A stretch of DNA of 64,000 bases from CAHJXG01 sp964235485 (GTDB lineage Bacteria > Pseudomonadota > Alphaproteobacteria > Acetobacterales > Acetobacteraceae). A program made the position numbers and the translations under genes. The stretch is taken from assembly GCA_964235485.1 (NCBI GenBank), contig CAXSAZ010000018.1, positions 1-64,000 on the forward strand, in the 5' to 3' direction. The notes beneath the pieces are model-generated. The model had not been told where the DNA came from, ran no database searches, and was given only the letters and a program-made list of their open reading frames with translations. Positions 25,330 through 32,578 of the stretch are shown in pieces; position 1 is the first letter of the stretch; each line of letters opens with the position of its first letter.

Positions 25330-26559
25330 TCAAACCTCCGCCCGCCGGTGAACGACGCCCGCCTGCATGACCATCAGGATGCTCCGCTGATGGTCCGCCA
25401 GGATCGCCGCATCCTCCAGCGGCGCACCCTGCACCACCAGCAGGTCGGCGACCGCGCCCGGCGCAACGACGCCGAGCCTGCCCTCCATGCCGATCAAGCG
25501 CGCGGCCACCGTCGTGGCGCTGGCAACGATCTCCGCCGCCGGCAGGACGCGGGCGCGGATGGCGAACTCCTCGCTTTGCCGCACATGCGTTTCCCCCAGC
25601 AAATCCGTGCCGAAGGCCATCGTCACCCCGGCATCCCGCAAGATGGACAGGCTGCCCATCCCGGCCGCGCGCACGTCCTCGATCTTGGCGATGGAGGCCG
25701 GCGGCAGCCCGAGCGCGGGGCCGTCCTGCGCCAGGGCCTCGTAGGTCACAAGCGTCGGCACCGCGACCGCCCCGGCCTCCGCCGCCAGGCGGGCAGTCGG
25801 CGCGTCGATGCGGTTGCAGTGCTCCAGCGAGTGGACGCCGCAACGCAAGGCGCGCTCGATGGCCTCCGGCGTGTAGAGATGCGCCGAAACGTAGGTCTGC
25901 GCGTCCTGCGCTTCCTCCACGGCCGCGGTCATCTCCGCCACGGAGTAGCCCTGCCAGGCGATGGGGTCGGTCGGGCTGGACACGCCGCCGTTGGCCATCA
26001 CCTTGATGAACTGCGCGCCCTGGCGCAGCTCCTGGCGGCAAGCGCGGCGCACCTCGTCCACCCCGTCCGCCACCCGGCCGAGCGCGCCGAAGTTCCGTTC
26101 CCAGCGCGTGGGGTCGTGGGTGTCGTAGCGGGGCCGTCCGTCGGTGTGGCCGCCGGTCTTGGACAGCGCCTTGCCGCACACCACGAGGCGCGGCGCCGGC
26201 GCCAGGCCCTGCTCCACCGCCTCCGCCAAGGCATAGGGCGCGCCGCCCACGTCGCGCACGGTGGTGAAGCCGCGGTCCAGCATCCCCCGCATGATCGGCA
26301 AGGAGCGGAGCACGGCCATGGCGTCCGGCAACTGCGCGTTCATCGTGAGGTTCATCATGCTGGCCACGACATGGACGTGGCAGTCGATCAGGCCGGGCAT
26401 CAGCGTGCGGCCCCGCAGGTCGATGACCTCCCGGTTCTCCGAGGCGCCGGGCCGCGCCTCGGTGTCGCGGATCACGCCGTCCTCCACCAGGACATGGCCT
26501 TCGCGCGGCTCGGGCCGGGTGGCGTCCGTGATGGCGGCGTTCAGGAACAGTGTCTGCAT
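25330..26559 (-). CDS. Metal-dependent amidohydrolase (imidazolonepropionase/prolidase-like)
   Basis: Amidohydrolase-superfamily enzyme of about 409 residues. Metal-binding HxH is in LIDCHVHVVAS, followed by FIKVMANGGV (candidate bridging Lys), SAHLYTPEAIERAL, HSLEHCNRID and the Asp in MAFGTDLLGETH. The closest known group is the Xaa-Pro dipeptidase/carboxypeptidase-like amidohydrolases. The ATG at 26559 is preferred; the frame upstream overlaps the GAF gene. It ends an MFS-GAF-amidohydrolase operon, so the transporter may bring in its substrate. Confidence 0.85.
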   Translation of the reverse strand: MQTLFLNAAITDATRPEPREGHVLVEDGVIRDTEARPGASENREVIDLRGRTLMPGLIDCHVHVVASMMNLTMNAQLPDAMAVLRSLPIMRGMLDRGFTTVRDVGGAPYALAEAVEQGLAPAPRLVVCGKALSKTGGHTDGRPRYDTHDPTRWERNFGALGRVADGVDEVRRACRQELRQGAQFIKVMANGGVSSPTDPIAWQGYSVAEMTAAVEEAQDAQTYVSAHLYTPEAIERALRCGVHSLEHCNRIDAPTARLAAEAGAVAVPTLVTYEALAQDGPALGLPPASIAKIEDVRAAGMGSLSILRDAGVTMAFGTDLLGETHVRQSEEFAIRARVLPAAEIVASATTVAARLIGMEGRLGVVAPGAVADLLVVQGAPLEDAAILADHQRSILMVMQAGVVHRRAEV

Positions 26560-26567
26560 GGCTCGGC

Positions 26568-27110
26568 TCACTCCCGCTGCATGGATTGTAGGGCGGGCAC
26601 CGCGAGCTGCGCCAGGGGCAGCAGGGCGCCGGGATCGACGTCGTTGTACCAATCGCTCTCGTGCAGGAGGTTCAGCACGGCAAGCACGCGCCCGTCCCAG
26701 CGCACGGGCAGGTTGAGCACGCTTTCGCAGCCGAGCGACCAGATCAGCTCGTAATCGAAGAACACGGCGCGGATGTCCTCCCGGTCCCGCCCGACATAGG
26801 GTTCGCCGCGCCGCAAAACCTGCTGCATCCAGGGCGAGTCGGTGATCGGCTTCGCACCGGCCACCGGGTACTCCGCCGGCATGTTGCTGTAGGCCCGGCG
26901 GATTTCGCCCACCGCCGGGTCGTGCAGCAGCACGGTGAACAGCTTGAAGCCCACCGTGCCGGCCAGGGCGTCCGCGAGGGCTTGCAGCGTGGCGCCGGGC
27001 TGGCCCGCGGCGGCCTGGGCGGCGGCAACCCTTTGCAGCGCCTCCGCCATGCCCCCGGCGTGACGCGAAGCGTCAGCGCCCGCGTGACGCCCAGCGTCAG
27101 CGCGCGTCAT
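26568..27110 (-). CDS. GAF domain-containing protein
   Basis: A 180-residue protein consisting mainly of one GAF domain (FKLFTVLLHD to the QLAVPALQSMQ end), with LGCESVLNLPVRWDGRVLAVLNLLH as the central strand pair. Such stand-alone GAF proteins sense small ligands or redox state. The start ATG overlaps the MFS stop (ATGA). The first 20 residues are a near repeat (RADAGRHAG and GADASRHAG) encoded by an imperfect DNA repeat at about 27058-27105; the true domain may begin at the Met near 27050. Confidence 0.8.
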   Translation of the reverse strand: MTRADAGRHAGADASRHAGGMAEALQRVAAAQAAAGQPGATLQALADALAGTVGFKLFTVLLHDPAVGEIRRAYSNMPAEYPVAGAKPITDSPWMQQVLRRGEPYVGRDREDIRAVFFDYELIWSLGCESVLNLPVRWDGRVLAVLNLLHESDWYNDVDPGALLPLAQLAVPALQSMQRE

Positions 27111-28477
27111 GCGACGTTCCTGTGCGCGAGTTCCTCGGCGGTGATGTCTTCAAGCGAGCGGTTGCGGGTCTTGACCCCCATGACCAGCACGGCGAGCGCG
27201 CCGACCAGCAGCACCGCGGTCGTCATGCCAAACACGCCGGCGAAGCCGAAATGCGGATACAGCCAGCCCACCAGCACCGGCGACGCGATGGCGCCGAGGC
27301 GCCCGATGGCAGAAGCCGTTCCCATCCCGGTCGCGCGCAGTTCGGTCGGGAAAATCTCCGGCGTGTAGGCGTAAACCCCGGCATAGGTGCCGTTCATGAA
27401 GAACGACAGGCAAATGCCGGCCAGCATGACCGTGTTGTCGGAATGGCTGAGCGCCAAGGCGACAGCGGACAGCCCGCCCAGGATCATGTAGCTGGCGATG
27501 GTGGCCTGCCGCCCGATCCGCTCGTTCAAAAAGGCGGCCGAGAAGTAGCCGGGGATTTGCGCCAGGTAGATCGCGATGGAATAGCCGAAGCTGCGGGTGA
27601 TCGTCATGCCGCTCTCGACCAAGAGGCTCGGAATCCAGGTGAAGAAGGCGTAGTAGCTGAAGGTGATCGAGAGCCACATCAGCCACGCCATCGCCGTGAC
27701 CCGGCGCAGGCCCGGCGCCCATAGCAAGGCCAGCCTGCCGAAAAAGGAGCCTTGCGGAACCGACACGGCCGGCGGCCCGTCGGCAACGGGGCCGAGCGTA
27801 TGCCCTTCGCGCCGCGCCTTGTCCTCGATCTGCGTGAGGATGGCATCGGCCTCCGCGGTGCGGCCGACGCTTGCCAGCCAGCGCGGCGATTCCGGGAGCG
27901 ACCGGCGCCACCACAGCAGCATCAGGATTGGGGTCGCGGTGAGCACCATCACCCAGCGCCACGCATCGGGGTGCTGCGGCACGACGAAGTAGCCGAGCAG
28001 CGCCGCGCCCACGAAGCCGAAGGAGAAGAAGCCGGCCAGCGACCCGGTGAACCGCCCGCGGTAGCGGCCCGCCACGAACTCGGTGAGGAACGGGGCGATG
28101 ATCGCGGACTCGGCGCCCGTGCCCATGCCCGCGACGACGCGGCAGGCCAGGAACGTCGGCCAGCCCTGCGTGAAGGCGCAGGCGACGGAGGCGACGCAAT
28201 ACAGCACCAGCGCCCACATCATCACGGCCTTGCGCCCAATCGCGTCGCCGATCAGCCCGGCGAACAGCGCGCCGAAAAAGAAGCCGATAAACGTCGCGCT
28301 GCCGAGGAACCCGACCTGGATGCTGGTCAGCGACCAAGCGGGGCGCAGCACCGGAAGCACAAAGGCGACAACCGCCGCATCCAGGCCGTCAAAGGAATAG
28401 CCCAGTCCGCCCATCATCAGGAGATGCCAATGGAACCGCGTGAACGGCAGCCTCTCGATGCGGGCAGACAGCGACAT
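27107..28477 (-). CDS. MFS transporter (sugar/aromatic acid:H+ symporter type)
   Basis: Twelve-helix major facilitator of about 456 residues. The A-like motif after helix 2 (GDAIGRKAVM), the RVVAGMGTGAE helix 4/5 region, the PESPRWLA motif after helix 6 and the PEIFPTELRATGMG segment near helix 10-11 all match the metabolite:H+ symporter branch. The ATG at 28477 has AAGGA at eight bases; an ATG at 28486 is in frame. It heads the operon with the GAF and amidohydrolase genes. Confidence 0.88.
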   Translation of the reverse strand: MSLSARIERLPFTRFHWHLLMMGGLGYSFDGLDAAVVAFVLPVLRPAWSLTSIQVGFLGSATFIGFFFGALFAGLIGDAIGRKAVMMWALVLYCVASVACAFTQGWPTFLACRVVAGMGTGAESAIIAPFLTEFVAGRYRGRFTGSLAGFFSFGFVGAALLGYFVVPQHPDAWRWVMVLTATPILMLLWWRRSLPESPRWLASVGRTAEADAILTQIEDKARREGHTLGPVADGPPAVSVPQGSFFGRLALLWAPGLRRVTAMAWLMWLSITFSYYAFFTWIPSLLVESGMTITRSFGYSIAIYLAQIPGYFSAAFLNERIGRQATIASYMILGGLSAVALALSHSDNTVMLAGICLSFFMNGTYAGVYAYTPEIFPTELRATGMGTASAIGRLGAIASPVLVGWLYPHFGFAGVFGMTTAVLLVGALAVLVMGVKTRNRSLEDITAEELAHRNVA

Positions 28478-28614
28478 TCCGTGCATCCTTGGTGTCTTCA
28501 GGGGGGGGTGAGGGTCCGCCGGCCGTGCCCTGGACGGCCACGCCGACGCCTGCAGGTATAGCCCGTGTTCGCGGCTGCACAATGATGGACAGCCGGGGAT
28601 TGGCCGCCGGGCCG

Positions 28615-29514
28615 CTACCAAAGCACCCCGTTCACCGGGGCGAGCGGGCGCGGCGCTTCCTGCTCGCCCAGCATCTGCCGCAGGTCCACCTCGATGGTGC
28701 GCGTGATCGCCGACATCGGCACGTCGTGCACCGTGCCCTCGAACGGATCCTCCAAGTCCCGCCCGATCTGGGCGAGGGCGTAAAAGGCGAAGCCGATCAC
28801 CGTGGAGCCGAACGGGGTCGCCGCCCCGAGGTCGTGCACGAGGCCGACCGGCAGCAGCAGGCAGTATGCCCCCACGAACACCCGGGGGAACTGCTCGAAC
28901 TGGCGCGGCAGCGGCGTGTTCTTGATCTTCTCCAGCCCACCCTGCGCGTTGGCCAGCTCGGACAGCGTGTTATCAAGCGCTGCAAGCCGCACCGAGTCCA
29001 GCCGGCCGGCCCGGTCCGCCTCGGCCAGCGACCGCGCCAGCTCGGCCTGCAGCGCGGTCGGCACGTTGGCCGCCCCTTGCACGCGGGCCAGCGCCGCAGC
29101 CGGCAGCAGCCGTTCCAGCTCGCTCCAAGGGTCCTGCCGCCGCAAAGCGGACCGCAGGGCGTGCGCCCAGGCGATCTGGAGGCGCACCAGGGCCGCCCCG
29201 CGCGCCGCGGCGGCCTCGCCGTCCCCCAGCATCGCCAAAACGCCGCGCGCAAAGGAGCGCGAGTTGTTGACCGCGCTCCCCCAAAGCGAGCGCGCTTCCC
29301 ACCAGCGCGCGTAGGCGGTGTTGTTGCGCAGGCCGAGGATCACCGCGAGCGCGCTGCCAAGGAGGCCGATGGGCAAGTCCTCCAACCCCACCCAGCGCTG
29401 GTCCCAGACGACGTAAAGGGCAGTCACCGCGACATCATAGGCCAGGAGGAAGCCGAGCGGCCGGCCAATCGAGCGCAGGATGCGGGAAGCGTCGAGCCGC
29501 CGCGAAATGATCAC
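28615..29514 (-). CDS. Bestrophin-like anion channel family protein
   Basis: Membrane protein of about 299 residues in the bestrophin/UPF0187 family. Conserved features are LGLRNNTAYARWWEARSLWG near helix 2 and the C-terminal segment GFAFYALAQIGRDLEDPFE, which corresponds to the bestrophin D-x-E-x-P-F region. The GTG at 29514 overlaps the carbonic anhydrase stop (GTGA), so the two are translated together. Bacterial bestrophins are anion or cation channels; pairing with a carbonic anhydrase suggests bicarbonate. Confidence 0.88.
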   Translation of the reverse strand: MIISRRLDASRILRSIGRPLGFLLAYDVAVTALYVVWDQRWVGLEDLPIGLLGSALAVILGLRNNTAYARWWEARSLWGSAVNNSRSFARGVLAMLGDGEAAAARGAALVRLQIAWAHALRSALRRQDPWSELERLLPAAALARVQGAANVPTALQAELARSLAEADRAGRLDSVRLAALDNTLSELANAQGGLEKIKNTPLPRQFEQFPRVFVGAYCLLLPVGLVHDLGAATPFGSTVIGFAFYALAQIGRDLEDPFEGTVHDVPMSAITRTIEVDLRQMLGEQEAPRPLAPVNGVLW

Positions 29515-30206
29515 TGCCCTTGTCGCCCGCCCGCGGCGGCGCGGCCCAAGGGCACCGGCTCGCCCCCGGCCTCGTCCACCGTGCACACGGTCCCATCCTC
29601 GATCTCATACACCCAGCCGTGCAGGGACAGGCTGCCCTCGGCCACCCGGGCGGCGACGGCCGGGTGGGTGCGCAGGTGCTGCATCTGCGTGCGCACGTTC
29701 TGCTCCACCAGCGCCTGCACCTTGGCAGCACCCTCCAGCCCGGGCCGCGTCACCTCCAACACGCTGCGCGCGGCCTCGGCGTTGCGCAGCCAGGACGCGA
29801 CGGTGGGCATCCGCTGCAGCCCGGCGTCGTCCGGGCTGAGCAGGCCCTTCATTGCGCCGCAATCGGAATGGCCGCACACCACCACGTGGGACACGCCCAG
29901 CGCCGTGCAGGCGAACTCCACGATGGCGGACACGCCGCCCATCATCATATCCCCGTAGGCCGGCACGATGTTGCCGATGTTGCGGCACACGAACAACTCG
30001 CCCGGGTCGGTTTGGGTGATCATCTCCGGCACCACGCGGCTGTCGGCGCAGGTGATGAACAGCGTGTGCGGGTGCTGGCCGGAGGCGAGGCGTTGGAACT
30101 CCGCTTGACGCCCGGGATACACCTGCTCGCGGAATTGCAGCACACCCTCGACCAGGCGCTCGAAGCTGTCGAAGTCGTCCTGTTGGGCAGGCTTACCATC
30201 GCTCAT
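29511..30206 (-). CDS. Beta-class carbonic anhydrase
   Basis: Zinc enzyme interconverting CO2 and bicarbonate, 231 residues. Zinc ligands Cys53 (CADSRV), His113 and Cys116 (CGHSDCGAMKG) and the Asp55-Arg57 dyad are all present. The C-terminal segment CTVDEAGGE is typical. The ATG at 30206 has AAGGAG nine bases upstream. It is coupled to the bestrophin gene downstream. Confidence 0.95.
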   Translation of the reverse strand: MSDGKPAQQDDFDSFERLVEGVLQFREQVYPGRQAEFQRLASGQHPHTLFITCADSRVVPEMITQTDPGELFVCRNIGNIVPAYGDMMMGGVSAIVEFACTALGVSHVVVCGHSDCGAMKGLLSPDDAGLQRMPTVASWLRNAEAARSVLEVTRPGLEGAAKVQALVEQNVRTQMQHLRTHPAVAARVAEGSLSLHGWVYEIEDGTVCTVDEAGGEPVPLGRAAAGGRQGQ

Positions 30207-30457
30207 CCTTGCGGCTCCTTGGGTGGTGGGCATCGCCGCGGCGGCGGCACCCGCCCCCGAACGCGGCACGGGCGGCTCCGTTCGCCCCCGCCTCGGCAAA
30301 GCACCAGCAACGGCGCAGCCCGTCGAACGTCCAGCCCCAAACGCAGCCGCTTCCGGGAAAGCCGGCGATGCGCAGCCCCACGGACGCGCCCGCGCCGTCA
30401 TGGACCATCAGCTTCGTCAGCCGGGCACGGGAAAGGCCGCGAGTCCTATGAATATGG

Positions 30458-30955
30458 TCATGGCGCGGCCCCGTCCCGGATGCGCTCCTCGCCGGCGGCG
30501 AGGGGTGGTCGTTCCGCCTTCTCGATCTCGGCTTCGATCCCGCCCGCGATCTCCGCCATGGTGGAGAACAGGGCCTGCACCTTTTTGGGGGACAGCTTCG
30601 CGCAAACGTGCTGGTTGATGTCCTGGGCCGCGGCCGTGAGCGGCGCCTGGAGGCTGCGCGCCCGCTCGGTCAGGAAAACCAGCACCCGCCGCCGGCTTGC
30701 AGGGTCGGGCGCCGTGGTCACCATTCCGTCCCGTTCCATGCGCTTCAGCGTGTTGGCGATCGTCGGCTGCTCGAAGTCGAGCCGCCGGGCGATCTCGGTC
30801 TGCGTCAGCCCTTCCTCTTCCCACAGGATCAGCAGGACGGGGAATTGGCCCAGCGGGACGCCGAACTCGGCGAGCCGCCGCTCCAACGCCCGGGCGAGCA
30901 GGCGCGCCAGCCGGTTGACGACGTATCCCAGGCTTGCGTGACGACGGAAGGCCAC
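30458..30955 (-). CDS. MarR family transcriptional regulator
   Basis: Winged-helix regulator of 165 residues; the core runs LTQTEIARRLDFEQPTIANTLKRMERDGMV, then the wing DPASRRRVLVFLTERA. GTG start at 30955 with AGGA upstream. It follows the DUF2269 membrane-protein gene by seven bases, so the two form an operon whose promoter region contains the paired ATAGC-GCTAT palindromes at 31484-31520, the obvious candidate autoregulatory site. Confidence 0.88.
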   Translation of the reverse strand: MAFRRHASLGYVVNRLARLLARALERRLAEFGVPLGQFPVLLILWEEEGLTQTEIARRLDFEQPTIANTLKRMERDGMVTTAPDPASRRRVLVFLTERARSLQAPLTAAAQDINQHVCAKLSPKKVQALFSTMAEIAGGIEAEIEKAERPPLAAGEERIRDGAAP

Positions 30956-30962
30956 CCGTATC

Positions 30963-31466
30963 CTACTCAGCCGCCTCGGCGCGGCGCCGCGGGACGAGAA
31001 GCCGCGGCTTCCACACCCCGAGCGACAGGATCAGGAGCGTCAGCACGAGGTTGACCGCGCCCGCCGCGCCCTCGATCCGCTTCATGGTCAGAACCTGGGC
31101 GATCATCGCAGGGTCCGGCCCTTCCATCAAGGCGGCGGCGTCGTGCAGCATCGTTCGGCCCACGGGCACGAGGACGCAGACCGCCAGGACAAGGACCAGC
31201 AGGCCCAGGCCCGCATGGACGCCGAGCCAGGGCTGGCGCAACGGGGACAGGCGACCCGCCGCCGCCATGCCGAAGCCGCTGGCGATGGTGAGCAGGAGGC
31301 CCGGCATCGTCAGGACCTGGGTGGCGAGCGAAACGTCCTGGCGCGCGAACAGAAAGGACGCCGCCCCCGGCTGTCCCGCCTCGAACCCGGCGACGACGTG
31401 GCCCAGGATGCTGCCCAGGAACATCGCCAGGCCAAGGAGATGAAAGGCTTTCAGGACACGATACAT
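30963..31466 (-). CDS. DUF2269-like integral membrane protein
   Basis: Four-helix inner-membrane protein of 167 residues. The N-terminus (YRVLKAFHLLGLAMFLGSILG) with a His in helix 1 and later GLLLTIASGFGMAAAG fit the DUF2269/CopD-like membrane families, but its function is unknown. The ATG at 31466 has AGGAGG upstream. It is the first gene of the operon with the MarR regulator and lies just downstream of the paired palindromes. Confidence 0.75.
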   Translation of the reverse strand: MYRVLKAFHLLGLAMFLGSILGHVVAGFEAGQPGAASFLFARQDVSLATQVLTMPGLLLTIASGFGMAAAGRLSPLRQPWLGVHAGLGLLVLVLAVCVLVPVGRTMLHDAAALMEGPDPAMIAQVLTMKRIEGAAGAVNLVLTLLILSLGVWKPRLLVPRRRAEAAE

Positions 31467-31483
31467 GGTCAGGTCCTCCTGTC

Positions 31484-31520
31484 ATAGCTTGCTATTAAAT
31501 CGGAGTTTATAGCAAGCTAT
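31484..31520. promoter_or_regulatory. Tandem palindromic operator, probable MarR site
   Basis: Two copies of a dyad, ATAGCTTGCTAT (31484-31495) and its reverse complement ATAGCAAGCTAT (31509-31520), lie 25 bases centre to centre. Including one extra base on each side, the arms form a perfect 13-base inverted repeat with a 13-base spacer. The element sits 18 bases upstream of the DUF2269-MarR operon start and faces the other way toward a second MarR gene. Such small palindromes are typical MarR dimer sites; the binding protein is inferred. Confidence 0.65.
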
Positions 31521-31675
31521 GGTTTCGCGGCGCAAGGGCCGGTTCGGGCCAGGCATCGACCGGCAAGCCGGTCGTGGGCATCGCGGGCACAACCCGGAAG
31601 CGGCGCGGCACGAGGCCTGACCACCCAGCCATGTCCCGCCACAGACGCAGTTTGACAGCAAACTGTCGATATGCC

Positions 31676-31683
31676 AGCTTGCT
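31676..31683. promoter_or_regulatory. Third AGCTTGCT core next to second marR start
   Basis: The eight-base core AGCTTGCT of the tandem operator recurs here, three bases upstream of the ATG at 31687, where it would overlap the ribosome-binding region. A separate short inverted repeat, GACAG-CAAA-CTGTC, lies at 31654-31667. The core match suggests cross-regulation of the second MarR unit by the first MarR protein. Confidence 0.35.
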
Positions 31684-31686
31684 TAC

Positions 31687-32238
31687 ATGAACCGACCCCC
31701 CGATCATCCCGCCGCCCGGCTGGCCGTGACCGATCTCATCCTGGAGGTCTTCCGCTTGAACGGGGACCTGCTGGCCGCAGGCGACGCGCTTGTCGGCGAC
31801 CTTGGGCTGACCAGCGCGCGGTGGCAGGTGCTGGGCGCCATCGCCCTGTCCCCCGTGCCCCAGCCGGTGGCGCACCTCGCCCGGACCATGGGCCTCACGC
31901 GCCAGTCGGTGCAGCGCCTGGTGGACGAGATGAAGAAGGACGGGCTGGTCCGGCACGCTCCGAACCAGCACCACCGCCGGGCCATGCTCGTGCTGCTGAC
32001 GGAGGCGGGCGAGAGCGCCTACCGGGCCGCGATGCAGCGCCAGGAGCGCTGGGCGGACGACCTCACCGCCGGTCTGACGGCTCAGGACGTTGAGGCCGCG
32101 GGCGGCACCCTGCGCGAGTTGCGGCGGCGTCTCGGCCGCCCGGCGGGCGCGACGAAACCAAACCATCCACAGCAGAAAGCAGCCGGCCATGATGCTCATC
32201 GAAATGGACCCGGTGGTCACGATCACCAAACAGCTTGA
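31687..32238 (+). CDS. MarR family transcriptional regulator
   Basis: Winged-helix regulator of 183 residues; core VAHLARTMGLTRQSVQRLVDEMKKDGLV, wing APNQHHRRAMLVLLTEAG. The C-terminal 30 residues (His/Gly/Pro-rich) lie beyond the usual MarR dimerisation helices and overlap the next gene by 50 bases in another frame. It heads a probable operon with the ABM protein and the FAD hydroxylase and may respond to their aromatic substrate. Confidence 0.85.
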   Translation: MNRPPDHPAARLAVTDLILEVFRLNGDLLAAGDALVGDLGLTSARWQVLGAIALSPVPQPVAHLARTMGLTRQSVQRLVDEMKKDGLVRHAPNQHHRRAMLVLLTEAGESAYRAAMQRQERWADDLTAGLTAQDVEAAGGTLRELRRRLGRPAGATKPNHPQQKAAGHDAHRNGPGGHDHQTA

Positions 32239-32554
32239 GGACGACGGCGGCCCGGTCATCCTCGTCAACACGCTCACCGTTCCTGCGGAGGACGCGGAGC
32301 GGATGCTCGCCGCCTGGACCCGGGATGCCGAGGTGATGAAGCGGCAGCCCGGCTTCATCTCCACCCAGATGCACCGGGGCATCGCCGGCAGCGGCGTGTT
32401 CCTGAACTGCGCGGCGTGGGAATCTGCGGCGCACTTCAAGGCGGCGTTCACCAACCCCGCGTTCCGGGAAGCGCTGGGCGCGTATCCGCCGAGCGCGAGG
32501 GTCAGCCCGCATCTGTTCCGCAAGCTCGCCGTTCCCGGCCTTTGCGCGGCCTGA
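32189..32554 (+). CDS. Antibiotic biosynthesis monooxygenase (ABM) domain protein
   Basis: Small dimeric ferredoxin-like-fold protein of about 121 residues. The ABM pattern is visible: VILVNTLTVPAEDAERMLAAW, QPGFISTQMHR, LNCAAWESAAHFKAAFTNPAF. Such proteins act as cofactor-free quinone-forming oxygenases or as stress proteins. The ATG at 32189 lies inside the end of the marR gene (50-base overlap). The FAD monooxygenase follows 24 bases later. Confidence 0.8.
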   Translation: MMLIEMDPVVTITKQLEDDGGPVILVNTLTVPAEDAERMLAAWTRDAEVMKRQPGFISTQMHRGIAGSGVFLNCAAWESAAHFKAAFTNPAFREALGAYPPSARVSPHLFRKLAVPGLCAA

Positions 32555-32578
32555 GCCTTGATCCGGAGTTCCACGACC

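Noticed and set aside
30207..30457. Small open frame between carbonic anhydrase and marR, with a Trp/Cys-rich segment
   Set aside because: No ribosome site, no family match that I recognise, and it overlaps the carbonic anhydrase leader. I see no supported gene in this 250-base gap.
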